Source: Fluviicola sp.
GTDB lineage: Bacteria; Bacteroidota; Bacteroidia; Flavobacteriales_D; Crocinitomicaceae
Reading direction: 5' to 3'
NCBI GenBank assembly: GCA_031260455.1
Contig: JAIRJW010000019.1
Location: 1 to 51,985 of the forward strand
DNA length: 51,985 bases
Part shown: one piece after another, positions 44,989 to 51,985 of the stretch
How positions within the stretch are numbered: the stretch's first letter is position 1
Layout of the letters: every line of letters starts with the position of its first letter
Position numbers and translations under genes: made by a program
The notes under the pieces: generated by a model
Database searches by the model: none
The model's input: the letters and a program-made list of their open reading frames with translations, nothing else
Told to the model about the DNA's origin: nothing

Positions 44989-46137
44989 TTAGTTGTTGCC
45001 TGTTTGGTCAGCACTAACGTTTGTCTCTTTAAAGCGCTGCTTCTCATGTTTCATGTTACCAATAAACTGATCAAATAAATAGCGTGAATCATGCGGGCCA
45101 GCAGATGCTTCCGGGTGGTATTGCACTGAGAACACCGGTTTATCTGTTAACATGATTCCGGCAATCGTTTGATCGTTCAAGTGTTCGTGAGTCACTTTGA
45201 TTCTCGGGTTGGATTGAACGCTGTCTTTCGCAATAACGAATCCGTGATTCTGGGATGTAATTTCTCCTTTCCCCGTCAGCAGGTTCATCACCGGGTGGTT
45301 GATTCCTCTGTGCCCGTTAAACATCTTTTCGGTTTTTAATCCCTGACTCAATCCCAAAATCTGGTGTCCTAAGCAAATTCCGAAAACCGGTATTCCCAGT
45401 TCTACCAGCTCTTTCACCAAAGCAATTTCATTCGGCATCGCCGACGGATCACCAGGACCATTGGATAGCATGTAACCATCCGGATTGAATGCTTTTAATT
45501 CATCCAGCGTTGTATTCATCGGGAAAACTTTCACATAACAACCTCGCTCTATCAGACAGCGGATGATATTTTTCTTCACGCCGAAATCCAGCAGTGCAAC
45601 TTTCCATCCAGCATCCGGTTTTCCGGTTTCATAAGCCTCTTTGGTTGCTACTTTGGATGATAATTCCAATCCATCCATGGAAGGAACTTCTTTGACTTGC
45701 TTCAGCAATTCTTTTTCATCAAGTAGTTCGGAGGAAATAATGGCATTCATGGCTCCTTTGTGACGAATGTGACGAACAAGTGCTCTTGTATCGATATCCG
45801 TAATCCCGACTTTGCCATTTTCCTCCATGTAATCCTGCAGACCTGATGTTGCGGAAGTTCTTGAAAAATGATTTGCGAATTTTTTAGTAACCAGTCCGGC
45901 AATTTTCACCGATTCCGACTCTACTTCTTCCGGATTTACGCCATAGTTCCCAATATGGGATGTCGTCATAACTAGTATTTGTCCGTAATATGAAGGATCG
46001 GTGAACACTTCCTGATACCCGGTCATTCCGGTATTAAAAGCAATCTCTCCAGTCGTTGTACCTATCTTCCCGGTAGCTTTTCCGTAAAAAACTGTTCCAT
46101 CCTCCAGGACTAGGAGCGCAGGCTTGCGTTCTTCCAT
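44989..46137 (-). CDS. carA: Carbamoyl-phosphate synthase small subunit
   Basis: The glutaminase subunit delivers ammonia to the CarB subunit for carbamoyl phosphate, used in pyrimidine and arginine synthesis. Residues about 1-180 form the CPSase small-chain domain ('GEIAFNTGMTGYQEVFTDPSYYGQI'). The class I GATase part carries the nucleophile in 'GICLGHQILGLS', and 'QYHPEASAGPHDS' contains the catalytic His and Glu. At 382 residues it has standard length. carB is not adjacent in this window. A near-ideal promoter stands upstream. Confidence 0.96.
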   Translation of the reverse strand: MEERKPALLVLEDGTVFYGKATGKIGTTTGEIAFNTGMTGYQEVFTDPSYYGQILVMTTSHIGNYGVNPEEVESESVKIAGLVTKKFANHFSRTSATSGLQDYMEENGKVGITDIDTRALVRHIRHKGAMNAIISSELLDEKELLKQVKEVPSMDGLELSSKVATKEAYETGKPDAGWKVALLDFGVKKNIIRCLIERGCYVKVFPMNTTLDELKAFNPDGYMLSNGPGDPSAMPNEIALVKELVELGIPVFGICLGHQILGLSQGLKTEKMFNGHRGINHPVMNLLTGKGEITSQNHGFVIAKDSVQSNPRIKVTHEHLNDQTIAGIMLTDKPVFSVQYHPEASAGPHDSRYLFDQFIGNMKHEKQRFKETNVSADQTGNN

Positions 46138-46154
46138 ATACTAAAATGTTTTTG

Positions 46155-46184
46155 CAAAATTAGGATTTCTACCCCAACTTCAAA
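46155..46184 (-). promoter_or_regulatory. Bacteroidota promoter of carA-eno
   Basis: On the minus strand, TTTG (46181-46184) is followed by an 18-bp spacer and TAATTTTG (46155-46162), an exact match to the two-box consensus. The start codon is 17 bp further on. Confidence 0.7.
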
Positions 46185-46197
46185 AATATAATCTATA

Positions 46198-46233
46198 AAA
46201 AAGGGTATCCGTTCATCAATGGATACCCTTTTT
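46198..46233 (-). terminator. Terminator of the ribosomal operon
   Basis: 13-bp perfect arms (AAAAAGGGTATCC / GGATACCCTTTTT) with a 10-nt loop and A/T runs on both sides, so it may serve either strand. A second small hairpin (46295-46312, GATTCGCC-GT-GGCGAATC) lies directly after the rplQ stop. Confidence 0.8.
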
Positions 46234-46314
46234 ATAATGATCTAAGATCGAATAATTGGTTTTTTGACCGTGCTAACGCTTGTCCCGCCAAATTGATTCG
46301 CCGTGGCGAATCTC

Positions 46315-46881
46315 TTACTCCTCATCTTTCTTTTCTTCCTCAGTTGAATCTGCTTTCTCATCTGGTGTTTCTGTTGCCTCTTCAGTTGCTTCAACAGCTG
46401 GTGTATCTTCAACAACCTCCGCTACTTCTACCGCTTCAACAGCTTCTGATTTCTTTGGAGCTGAGCTACCTCCACGACGGGAGCGACGAGTTGTCGTTTT
46501 CTTTTCTCCTGAAGTGTATACTTCGTTGAAATCAACCAATTCGATCAAACACATTTCTGCGTTGTCACCCAAACGGTAACCTGTGCGGATAATACGTGTA
46601 TAACCTCCCGGACGATCTGCAATCTTGGGAGCGATTGTTCTGAATAATTCAGATACAGCCTCTTTGCTTTTCAGGTAAGAGAATGTAGTACGACGATTGT
46701 GAGTTGTATCGTCTTTCGATTTTGTCAGGATAGGCTCAACATACACACGCAAAGCTTTTGCTTTTGCCAATGTAGTGGAAATACGCTTGTGCTCAATCAA
46801 TGAACAAGCCATATTCGACAACATTGCTTGTCTGTGCTCAGCTTTTCTGCCTAAATGATTTACTTTTTTTCCGTGTCTCAT
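46315..46881 (-). CDS. rplQ: Ribosomal protein bL17 with acidic tail
   Basis: The bL17 core runs from '[21 protein letters not shown]' to '[26 protein letters not shown]' (about residue 125). An extension of about 60 residues follows, '[21 protein letters not shown]' leading into a Glu/Ala/Thr-rich acidic tail. Such extensions are common on L17 of Bacteroidota and absent in E. coli. It binds 23S rRNA around the exit tunnel. It is last in the operon, after rpoA, and is followed by two hairpins. Confidence 0.95.
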   Translation of the reverse strand: MRHGKKVNHLGRKAEHRQAMLSNMACSLIEHKRISTTLAKAKALRVYVEPILTKSKDDTTHNRRTTFSYLKSKEAVSELFRTIAPKIADRPGGYTRIIRTGYRLGDNAEMCLIELVDFNEVYTSGEKKTTTRRSRRGGSSAPKKSEAVEAVEVAEVVEDTPAVEATEEATETPDEKADSTEEEKKDEE

Positions 46882-46908
46882 AACTTTGAATTTCGTAAGT
46901 AACGGTTA

Positions 46909-46936
46909 GCCGGAATTCATATCGCTTCCTTCCGGC
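46909..46936. repeat. Inverted repeat between rpoA and rplQ
   Basis: Perfect 7-bp arms GCCGGAA and TTCCGGC with a 14-nt loop, in the 93-bp rpoA-rplQ spacer. There is no T run, so it is more likely an RNA-processing or stability hairpin than a terminator. Confidence 0.5.
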
Positions 46937-46974
46937 CACCTATTACGACATTATTTAAAAACTATTCTGCGATA

Positions 46975-47967
46975 CTAGTCTTTGTCTAATTTGTACTTCG
47001 CAACGTTCATTCCGAAGTTCAATCCTTTGGAATCAACCAGGTCTTCCAACTCTGTCAATGACTTCTTACCGAAGTTGCGGAACTTCAACAAGTCATTTTT
47101 GTTATAAGAAACCAGGTCACCCAATGTTTCAACATCTGCGGCTTTCAAACAATTCAGTGCACGAACCGAAAGATCCATGTCAACCAATTTTGTTTTCAGC
47201 AACTGACGCATGTGCAGTGAAGTTTCATCAAACTCTTCTGTTTCGGATTTCACTTCACTATCTAAAGTGATGCGCTCATCAGAGAACAACATAAAGTGAT
47301 GAATCAGGATTTTAGCAGCTTCCTTCAAGGCATCTTTCGGGTGGATCGATCCGTCAGTAGTCAATTCCAAAACCAATTTTTCGTAATCCGTTTTTTGTTC
47401 TACACGGTAGTTTTCGATCGTGTATTTTACGTTTACGATTGGTGTAAAGATGGAATCAATAAAGATCGTCCCGAAAGGTGCATTACCAGTTTTGTTTTCT
47501 TCTGCAGGAAGATATCCGCGTCCTTTGATGATTGTCAGCTCTATTTCCAGTTTTACGGAGGATTCCATGTTACAAATCACCAGGTCCGGGTTTAATACCT
47601 GGAATCCGGAAGTGAATTTACCCAAATCACCTGCAGTCAGTTTATCCTGTCCGGAAACAGAAACAACTACTGTTTCGTTATCTGTTCCTTCGATTTGTTG
47701 TTTGAAACGAACTTGTTTCAGGTTCAACACGATCTCAGTAACATCTTCAACCACACCTTTCAACGTTGCGAATTCGTGGTCAACACCTTCGATACGCACC
47801 GAAGAAATAGCATAACCTTCCAATGATGAAAGCAAAATACGACGCAATGCGTTTCCTACTGTGATACCATAACCTGGTTCAAGCGGGCGGAACTCAAATT
47901 GTCCTTTACGCTCGTCAGATTGAATCATAATTACCTTGTCAGGCTTTTGAAAATCTAAAATTGCCAT
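46975..47967 (-). CDS. rpoA: DNA-directed RNA polymerase alpha subunit
   Basis: The 330-residue alpha subunit nucleates core polymerase assembly and has a C-terminal domain that contacts activators and UP elements. Seen are '[45 protein letters not shown]' in the N-terminal domain and '[43 protein letters not shown]' in the C-terminal domain (helix-hairpin-helix-like). It follows rpsD by 148 bp and precedes rplQ. Confidence 0.97.
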   Translation of the reverse strand: MAILDFQKPDKVIMIQSDERKGQFEFRPLEPGYGITVGNALRRILLSSLEGYAISSVRIEGVDHEFATLKGVVEDVTEIVLNLKQVRFKQQIEGTDNETVVVSVSGQDKLTAGDLGKFTSGFQVLNPDLVICNMESSVKLEIELTIIKGRGYLPAEENKTGNAPFGTIFIDSIFTPIVNVKYTIENYRVEQKTDYEKLVLELTTDGSIHPKDALKEAAKILIHHFMLFSDERITLDSEVKSETEEFDETSLHMRQLLKTKLVDMDLSVRALNCLKAADVETLGDLVSYNKNDLLKFRNFGKKSLTELEDLVDSKGLNFGMNVAKYKLDKD

Positions 47968-48070
47968 TTGTTTTTCTTCTTTTTAATTGTTTCACAGTTG
48001 CGCGGTCCGAAAGATTGAAGAAAGTCCGACAAACCCTTTGGCTGCAATCCAATATTAATAAATCTCTTAA

Positions 48071-48109
48071 GGAGTCTAACAGACTCCAAAATCTTGATGC
48101 TAACGCATC
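48071..48109 (-). promoter_or_regulatory. Two hairpins in the rpsD-rpoA spacer, candidate RNA control site
   Basis: GGAGTCT-AAC-AGACTCC (48071-48087) and GATGC-TAAC-GCATC (48096-48109) sit in tandem just past the rpsD stop. The spacer, 148 bp, is longer than most others in this operon. No T run follows either one. A ribosomal-protein binding role is possible but not shown. Confidence 0.35.
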
Positions 48110-48115
48110 GGCTTA

Positions 48116-48724
48116 TTACTTAGAGTATAATTCGACGATCAATTGCTCCTTGATATTTTCAGGAATCATGTCGCGGGAAGGTATGCTCAAAAACTTACCT
48201 GTTTTCTGAGAAGCATCCCAATCCAACCAGTCATAACGCTTGTTGGATGCAATCAATGACGCTGTGATTGCTTCCAAAGATTTTGATTTCTCGCGAACGC
48301 TGATTACATCACCTACCCGCAATGTGTAAGAGGGAATGTTTACCACTTCTCCGTTCACAACGATGTGCTTGTGAGTTACCAACTGACGAGCCGCACGACG
48401 TGAAGGGGCGATCCCCAAACGGAATACGGTGTTATCCAAACGCATTTCGCACAATTGCAACAAGTTTTCACCTGTAATTCCTTTCATGCGGGATGCTTTC
48501 TTAAACAAATTAGAGAATTGACGCTCCAAAATTCCGTAAGTGTACTTCGCTTTTTGCTTCTCACCTAACTGAATGGCGTATTCTGATTGTTTTCCTCCTC
48601 TACGCTTTGCAGGACCATGTTGTCCTGGTCCGTAGCTTCTTCTGTCCAGCGCTTTGTCTGGACCGAAAATCGGGTCGCGGAAACGACGAGCGATCTTCGA
48701 TTTTGGACCTGTATATCTTGCCAT
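48116..48724 (-). CDS. rpsD: Ribosomal protein uS4
   Basis: It is a primary 16S rRNA binding protein of 202 residues. '[21 protein letters not shown]' opens it. The S4 RNA-binding domain is '[32 protein letters not shown]' (split over residues 93-124), and '[11 protein letters not shown]' follows. In other bacteria S4 represses translation of its own operon. A terminator-like hairpin (48737-48790) stands between rpsK and this gene. Confidence 0.97.
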   Translation of the reverse strand: MARYTGPKSKIARRFRDPIFGPDKALDRRSYGPGQHGPAKRRGGKQSEYAIQLGEKQKAKYTYGILERQFSNLFKKASRMKGITGENLLQLCEMRLDNTVFRLGIAPSRRAARQLVTHKHIVVNGEVVNIPSYTLRVGDVISVREKSKSLEAITASLIASNKRYDWLDWDASQKTGKFLSIPSRDMIPENIKEQLIVELYSK

Positions 48725-48736
48725 ACTATGAAATAT

Positions 48737-48790
48737 AAAAAGGGGGATTATGAATTAAGGCTTTCCTTCGATAATCATTGTCCCCTTTTT
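48737..48790 (-). terminator. Terminator-like hairpin between rpsK and rpsD, possible attenuator
   Basis: AAAAAGGGG (from 48737) pairs with CCCCTTTTT (to 48790) on both sides of a loop of about 30 nt that can itself pair partly (GATTAT/ATAATC). On the minus strand the stem ends in a run of T. An intrinsic-terminator-like stem inside an operon suggests partial termination before rpsD. Confidence 0.5.
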
Positions 48791-48809
48791 GATTAAAAAA
48801 TACTATAAA

Positions 48810-49196
48810 TTAAACGCGACGTCTTTTTGGCGGACGACAACCATTGTGCGGAAGTGGAGTTACATCAATGATCTCGACAACTTCGATACCATGATTGTGA
48901 ATTGCACGTATTGCCGACTCACGACCAGCTCCTGGTCCCTTCACAAATACACGCACTCTACGTAATCCGAAGTCATGTGCTTCTTTTGCAGCATCCTCAG
49001 CAGCAACCTGTGCAGCATAAGGAGTGTTCTTTTTAGAACCTTTGAAGCCCATTTTTCCAGCGGATGACCAGGAAATAACCTGACCAGCGTTGTTCGTCAA
49101 AGAAATAATCACATTGTTGAAGGTAGCCTGGATATGCGCTTCACCCGCTGCGTCTACTTTGACCTGTTTCTTCTTCTTTTGATTTGCTTTTGCCAT
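48810..49196 (-). CDS. rpsK: Ribosomal protein uS11
   Basis: A small-subunit platform protein of 128 residues, beginning with a Lys-rich stretch ('[21 protein letters not shown]'). The middle has '[34 protein letters not shown]', and the end '[26 protein letters not shown]' is strongly conserved. It starts 9 bp after rpsM. Confidence 0.97.
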   Translation of the reverse strand: MAKANQKKKKQVKVDAAGEAHIQATFNNVIISLTNNAGQVISWSSAGKMGFKGSKKNTPYAAQVAAEDAAKEAHDFGLRRVRVFVKGPGAGRESAIRAIHNHGIEVVEIIDVTPLPHNGCRPPKRRRV

Positions 49197-49205
49197 TTCT
49201 AACTA

Positions 49206-49580
49206 TTATTTAGTTGCTTTCTTCTTGTTAGCAACTGTTTTTCTTCTACCTTTTCTCGTACGAGAGTTGTTTTTCGTACGCTGACCTCTTAACGGAAGAC
49301 CTGCACGGTGACGAATTCCACGTGTACATCCGATATCCATCAAACGTTTGATGTTCAACTGGATCTCAGAACGCAACTGTCCTTCTGTCTTAATCTCAGC
49401 AATGGAGTTACGGATCAAAGCGATCTGATCGTCATTCCAGTCCTGTACTTTAATGTTTTCATCAATTCCGTTTGATGTCAACACTTTTTTAGCCGTGCTG
49501 CGGCCAATTCCGAAGATGTAGGTCAAACCGATTACACCTCTCTTGTTTTTTGGTAGATCAATACCTGCGATACGTGCCAT
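49206..49580 (-). CDS. rpsM: Ribosomal protein uS13
   Basis: A 124-residue head protein near the A and P sites. '[25 protein letters not shown]' opens the helix-hairpin-helix domain, and '[25 protein letters not shown]' is the basic tail that contacts tRNA. It lies 2 bp after rpmJ, in the standard order rpmJ-rpsM-rpsK. Confidence 0.97.
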   Translation of the reverse strand: MARIAGIDLPKNKRGVIGLTYIFGIGRSTAKKVLTSNGIDENIKVQDWNDDQIALIRNSIAEIKTEGQLRSEIQLNIKRLMDIGCTRGIRHRAGLPLRGQRTKNNSRTRKGRRKTVANKKKATK

Positions 49581-49582
49581 AA

Positions 49583-49699
49583 TTACCCTTGTCTTTGTTT
49601 TAGTTTAGGATTCTTCTTGTTAATCACGTAAACTCTTCCTTTTCTTTTAACGATCTTGCAATCTGCAGTACGTTTTTTTACTGAAGCTCTTACTTTCAT
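49583..49699 (-). CDS. rpmJ: Ribosomal protein bL36 (38 aa)
   Basis: The 38-residue frame from ATG 49699 reads '[20 protein letters not shown]' and ends 'KLKQRQG'. This is the typical bL36, with Cys at position 14 but no C-x2-C-x12-C-x4-H zinc set, so it is the C-minus form. Its place between infA and rpsM is canonical. It is too short to be caught by most length filters. Confidence 0.95.
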   Translation of the reverse strand: MKVRASVKKRTADCKIVKRKGRVYVINKKNPKLKQRQG

Positions 49700-49733
49700 C
49701 TTTTGTTTTTTTATCGGAATTCTTTCTTACAAA

Positions 49734-49952
49734 CTATTTGTAGCGGAAAGAAATACGTCCTTTAGTTAAATCATACGGAGACATTTCCACCTTCACGCGG
49801 TCACCAGGAAGAATCTTAATGTAAAACATTCTCATCTTTCCTGAAATGTGAGCCGTAATCACGTGCCCGTTCTCCAATTCGACACGAAACATTGCATTGG
49901 ACAATGCTTCGATAATCGTTCCGTCCTGTTCTATTGATGCCTGTTTAGCCAT
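49734..49952 (-). CDS. infA: Translation initiation factor IF-1
   Basis: A 72-residue OB-fold protein that occupies the ribosomal A site during initiation. '[22 protein letters not shown]', '[19 protein letters not shown]' and '[20 protein letters not shown]' are near-invariant. It starts 5 bp after secY, matching the secY-infA-rpmJ order of Bacteroidota. Confidence 0.97.
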   Translation of the reverse strand: MAKQASIEQDGTIIEALSNAMFRVELENGHVITAHISGKMRMFYIKILPGDRVKVEMSPYDLTKGRISFRYK

Positions 49953-49957
49953 ATAAT

Positions 49958-51301
49958 CTAGAAACCTGATGACATTTCGCTTATACTTCTTCTTCCTCTC
50001 ACACGGGAACCTTCCATCAAACCATCCATATGGCGGTTTAACAGGTAAGATTCGATTTGCTGAAGGGTATCCAAAACTACTCCCACCATGATTAACAACG
50101 AAGTTCCTCCGAAGAAATACTCAAAACCAGAAGTAATATTACAAGCATACGCAATGGATGGCAGCACCGCGATCAAGGCCAGGAACATAGAACCGGGCAA
50201 TGTGATACGAGATACCAGCGAGTCAATATACTCAGCTGTTTCCTCTCCCGGACGAACGCCAGGAATAAATCCTCCACTGCGTTTCAGATCATCAGCCATC
50301 TTGCGGGGATTAATCATAATCGCCGTGTAGAAGTAAGTAAATACGATGATCAAAAGTGCCAGCAACGCGTTATAAGGCACACCATGTGTATCCCCCAAAG
50401 CATATTGGATCATTCCGCCATCTTTTTGCTGTGAGAAGATCATTACAGGAATTGTCATAATTGCCTGAGCAAAAATGATCGGCATTACTCCCGAAGCATT
50501 TACTTTCAAAGGCAAGTAGTTTCTTGCTCCCTGCTCATCTACTGCTCTTGCACCGACAACGCGTTTTGCTGTATTTAAAGGAACCTTGCGAACTCCCTGA
50601 ACAATCAAAATCGTTCCCAGTACAATCAACATGAAGACAATGATTTCCAAAACAATTTTCAGTGGAAAATCTTTGTTAGCAGCCATTTCAGACAAGAAAG
50701 AAGATGGGAGTCTTGATAAAATACCAACGGTAATCAGCAAGGAAATTCCATTTCCGATTCCTTTATCTGTAATGCGTTCACCTAACCATACAGCAAACAT
50801 TGAACCGGCAACCATACAAGACACTGCTGTTGTCCACCACAACACAGATTGATCAGCAGGCAATGCGCCCTGGATGCTAGAAGCGTACAATGAAATATAA
50901 CTTGGAGCCTGAACAGCACAAATTATAATTGTCAGGATACGCGTGTACGTATTAATTTGTTTTCTGCCTGATTCTCCTTCATTTTGCATTTTCTGAACAG
51001 CAGGAACTGCCATTCCCAATAATTGCATAATGATCGATGCACTGATGTAAGGCATGATACCCAACGCCATGATTGACACATGGGTAAATCCTCCTCCTGA
51101 GAACATCGATAGCAAAGATTCAAGCACATTGTCACCTCCTTTGCGGGATGCGTTAGCCAGGATGGCATCAGCATTCACACCGGGCAACATGATAAACGAT
51201 CCGATACGGTACACAAGAATTAAGAAAAGCGTCAATAAGATACGCTTTCTTAATTCTTCTACTTTCCAGATGTTTTTTATGTTTTGTATAAACCGTTTCA
51301 T
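49958..51301 (-). CDS. secY: SecY protein translocase subunit
   Basis: The main channel subunit of the Sec translocon, 447 residues with ten hydrophobic segments. '[26 protein letters not shown]' starts TM1. '[16 protein letters not shown]' contains the plug and gate region, and the cytoplasmic loops hold '[16 protein letters not shown]' and '[22 protein letters not shown]'. It lies 22 bp after rplO. The last residues, '[13 protein letters not shown]', are cytoplasmic. Confidence 0.97.
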   Translation of the reverse strand: MKRFIQNIKNIWKVEELRKRILLTLFLILVYRIGSFIMLPGVNADAILANASRKGGDNVLESLLSMFSGGGFTHVSIMALGIMPYISASIIMQLLGMAVPAVQKMQNEGESGRKQINTYTRILTIIICAVQAPSYISLYASSIQGALPADQSVLWWTTAVSCMVAGSMFAVWLGERITDKGIGNGISLLITVGILSRLPSSFLSEMAANKDFPLKIVLEIIVFMLIVLGTILIVQGVRKVPLNTAKRVVGARAVDEQGARNYLPLKVNASGVMPIIFAQAIMTIPVMIFSQQKDGGMIQYALGDTHGVPYNALLALLIIVFTYFYTAIMINPRKMADDLKRSGGFIPGVRPGEETAEYIDSLVSRITLPGSMFLALIAVLPSIAYACNITSGFEYFFGGTSLLIMVGVVLDTLQQIESYLLNRHMDGLMEGSRVRGRRSISEMSSGF

Positions 51302-51323
51302 AAAAAAATGTCGGCAAAGTTAA

Positions 51324-51770
51324 TTAGATTTCTGAAATACTACCACCCTGAGCTTCAATTCCTGCTTTTGCAGAAGAAGAAAACTTGTGAGCGCTTACGT
51401 TTACTTTGGATTTCAATTCTCCGCGACCCAACACTTTTACCAGGTCATTTCGGGATATCAACCCATTTTCACGCAGTATTTCAATAGTAATATCAGTGAT
51501 ATTTTTTCTTTCAGCCAATGATTGAATCGCATCCAGGTTGATTGCTTTATATTCAACACGGTTAATGTTTTTGAATCCGAATTTAGGGACACGGCGCTGT
51601 AAAGGCATTTGTCCTCCTTCGAAACCAATTTTCTTTGAATAACCGGAACGGGATTTCGCTCCTTTATGACCGCGTGTAGCAGTACCACCGCCACCGGAAC
51701 CGCGCCCACGACCGATTCTCTTATCACTCAGAACAGACCCTTTTGCTGGTTTTAAATTATTTAAATTCAT
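51324..51770 (-). CDS. rplO: Ribosomal protein uL15
   Basis: A 148-residue large-subunit protein. The N-terminal 'LNNLKPAKGSVLSDKRIGRGRGSGGGGTATRGHKGAKSR' is the Gly/Arg-rich rRNA-binding extension. The C-terminal domain ends 'KFSSSAKAGIEAQGGSISEI'. It lies 20 bp after rpmD and 22 bp before secY. Confidence 0.97.
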   Translation of the reverse strand: MNLNNLKPAKGSVLSDKRIGRGRGSGGGGTATRGHKGAKSRSGYSKKIGFEGGQMPLQRRVPKFGFKNINRVEYKAINLDAIQSLAERKNITDITIEILRENGLISRNDLVKVLGRGELKSKVNVSAHKFSSSAKAGIEAQGGSISEI

Positions 51771-51790
51771 GGATAATTCGTTTTAAAGTA

Positions 51791-51967
51791 TTATTCTACT
51801 ACTTGTACCAAATGCTCTACTTTCTTGATCATACCAAGAATTTGCGGAGTCGCTTCTTTTTCCAGTACCTGATTCAAACGGCTAAATCCCAACGCTTTGA
51901 TTGTTGCTTTTTGACGAGCCGGGCGTTTGATAGCACTGCGAACTTGTTTGATTTTAATCGTTGCCAT
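51791..51967 (-). CDS. rpmD: Ribosomal protein uL30 (58 aa)
   Basis: The frame from ATG 51967 gives 58 residues: 'MATIKIKQVRSAIKRPARQK', 'ALGFSRLNQVLEKEATPQIL' and the last 'KKVEHLVQVVE'. This is a normal bacterial uL30. The order rpmD-rplO-secY is canonical. Only 18 bases of window remain upstream, where rpsE should lie, and no claim is made for them. Confidence 0.95.
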   Translation of the reverse strand: MATIKIKQVRSAIKRPARQKATIKALGFSRLNQVLEKEATPQILGMIKKVEHLVQVVE

Positions 51968-51985
51968 ACTATTTCCTTATTAACC

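Overview
The window comes from a member of the Bacteroidota, most likely the Flavobacteriales near Fluviicola/Crocinitomicaceae. This is inferred from gene content, not from a search. Signs are type IX secretion (T9SS) C-terminal domains of types A and B, DUF4783, DUF4403 and DUF4348-like proteins, a mammalian-type urocanase, the order carA-eno, and several upstream boxes matching the Bacteroidota TANNTTTG -7 consensus.

Layout. 1-1133: the end of a T9SS-secreted protein, then small ORFs that look like interstitial or polymorphic-toxin-locus debris. 1350-2339: a degenerate half of a DEAD-box helicase and a small membrane protein. 2564-4493: nadC, a DUF4783 gene and rlmH. 4497-21468: a surface-glycan locus with a polytopic Wzy-like protein, two OafA-type acyltransferases, an FkbM methyltransferase, an ABC exporter, six glycosyltransferases, an asparagine-synthase-like amidotransferase, a WbpG/PseA-type sugar amidotransferase and a sugar epimerase. 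A second asparagine-synthase-like gene (23522-25420) lies beyond a Fic gene that is bracketed by two nearly identical 49-nt palindromes. 25443-29971: SRPBCC and VOC proteins, rdgB and a monomeric isocitrate dehydrogenase. 29983-30858: a 334-bp insertion-sequence remnant and two paralogous Cys-rich mini-lipoproteins. 30912-38222: a DUF4403 lipoprotein, an AraC-type regulator, a T9SS subtilisin with a PrcB-like lipoprotein, and a TetX-like flavin monooxygenase. 38392-46137: urocanase, a T9SS type B giant with a small secreted partner, enolase and carA. 46315-51967: the distal S10/spc/alpha ribosomal operon on the minus strand (rplQ, rpoA, rpsD, rpsK, rpsM, rpmJ, infA, secY, rplO, rpmD).

Most notable. 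The araC-tetX pair appears to have been split by a 3.7-kb unit carrying the subtilisin and PrcB-like genes. The unit is bracketed by a 67-bp direct repeat (65/67 identical) that regenerates the end of the regulator gene. Subtilisin plus PrcB-domain lipoprotein recalls the dentilisin system of Treponema, here rebuilt with T9SS export. The second is the palindrome-bracketed Fic gene inside the glycan locus. The third is a tetranucleotide repeat, (CATA)5, in the signal-peptide codons of the 868-residue T9SS type B protein, a possible contingency locus.
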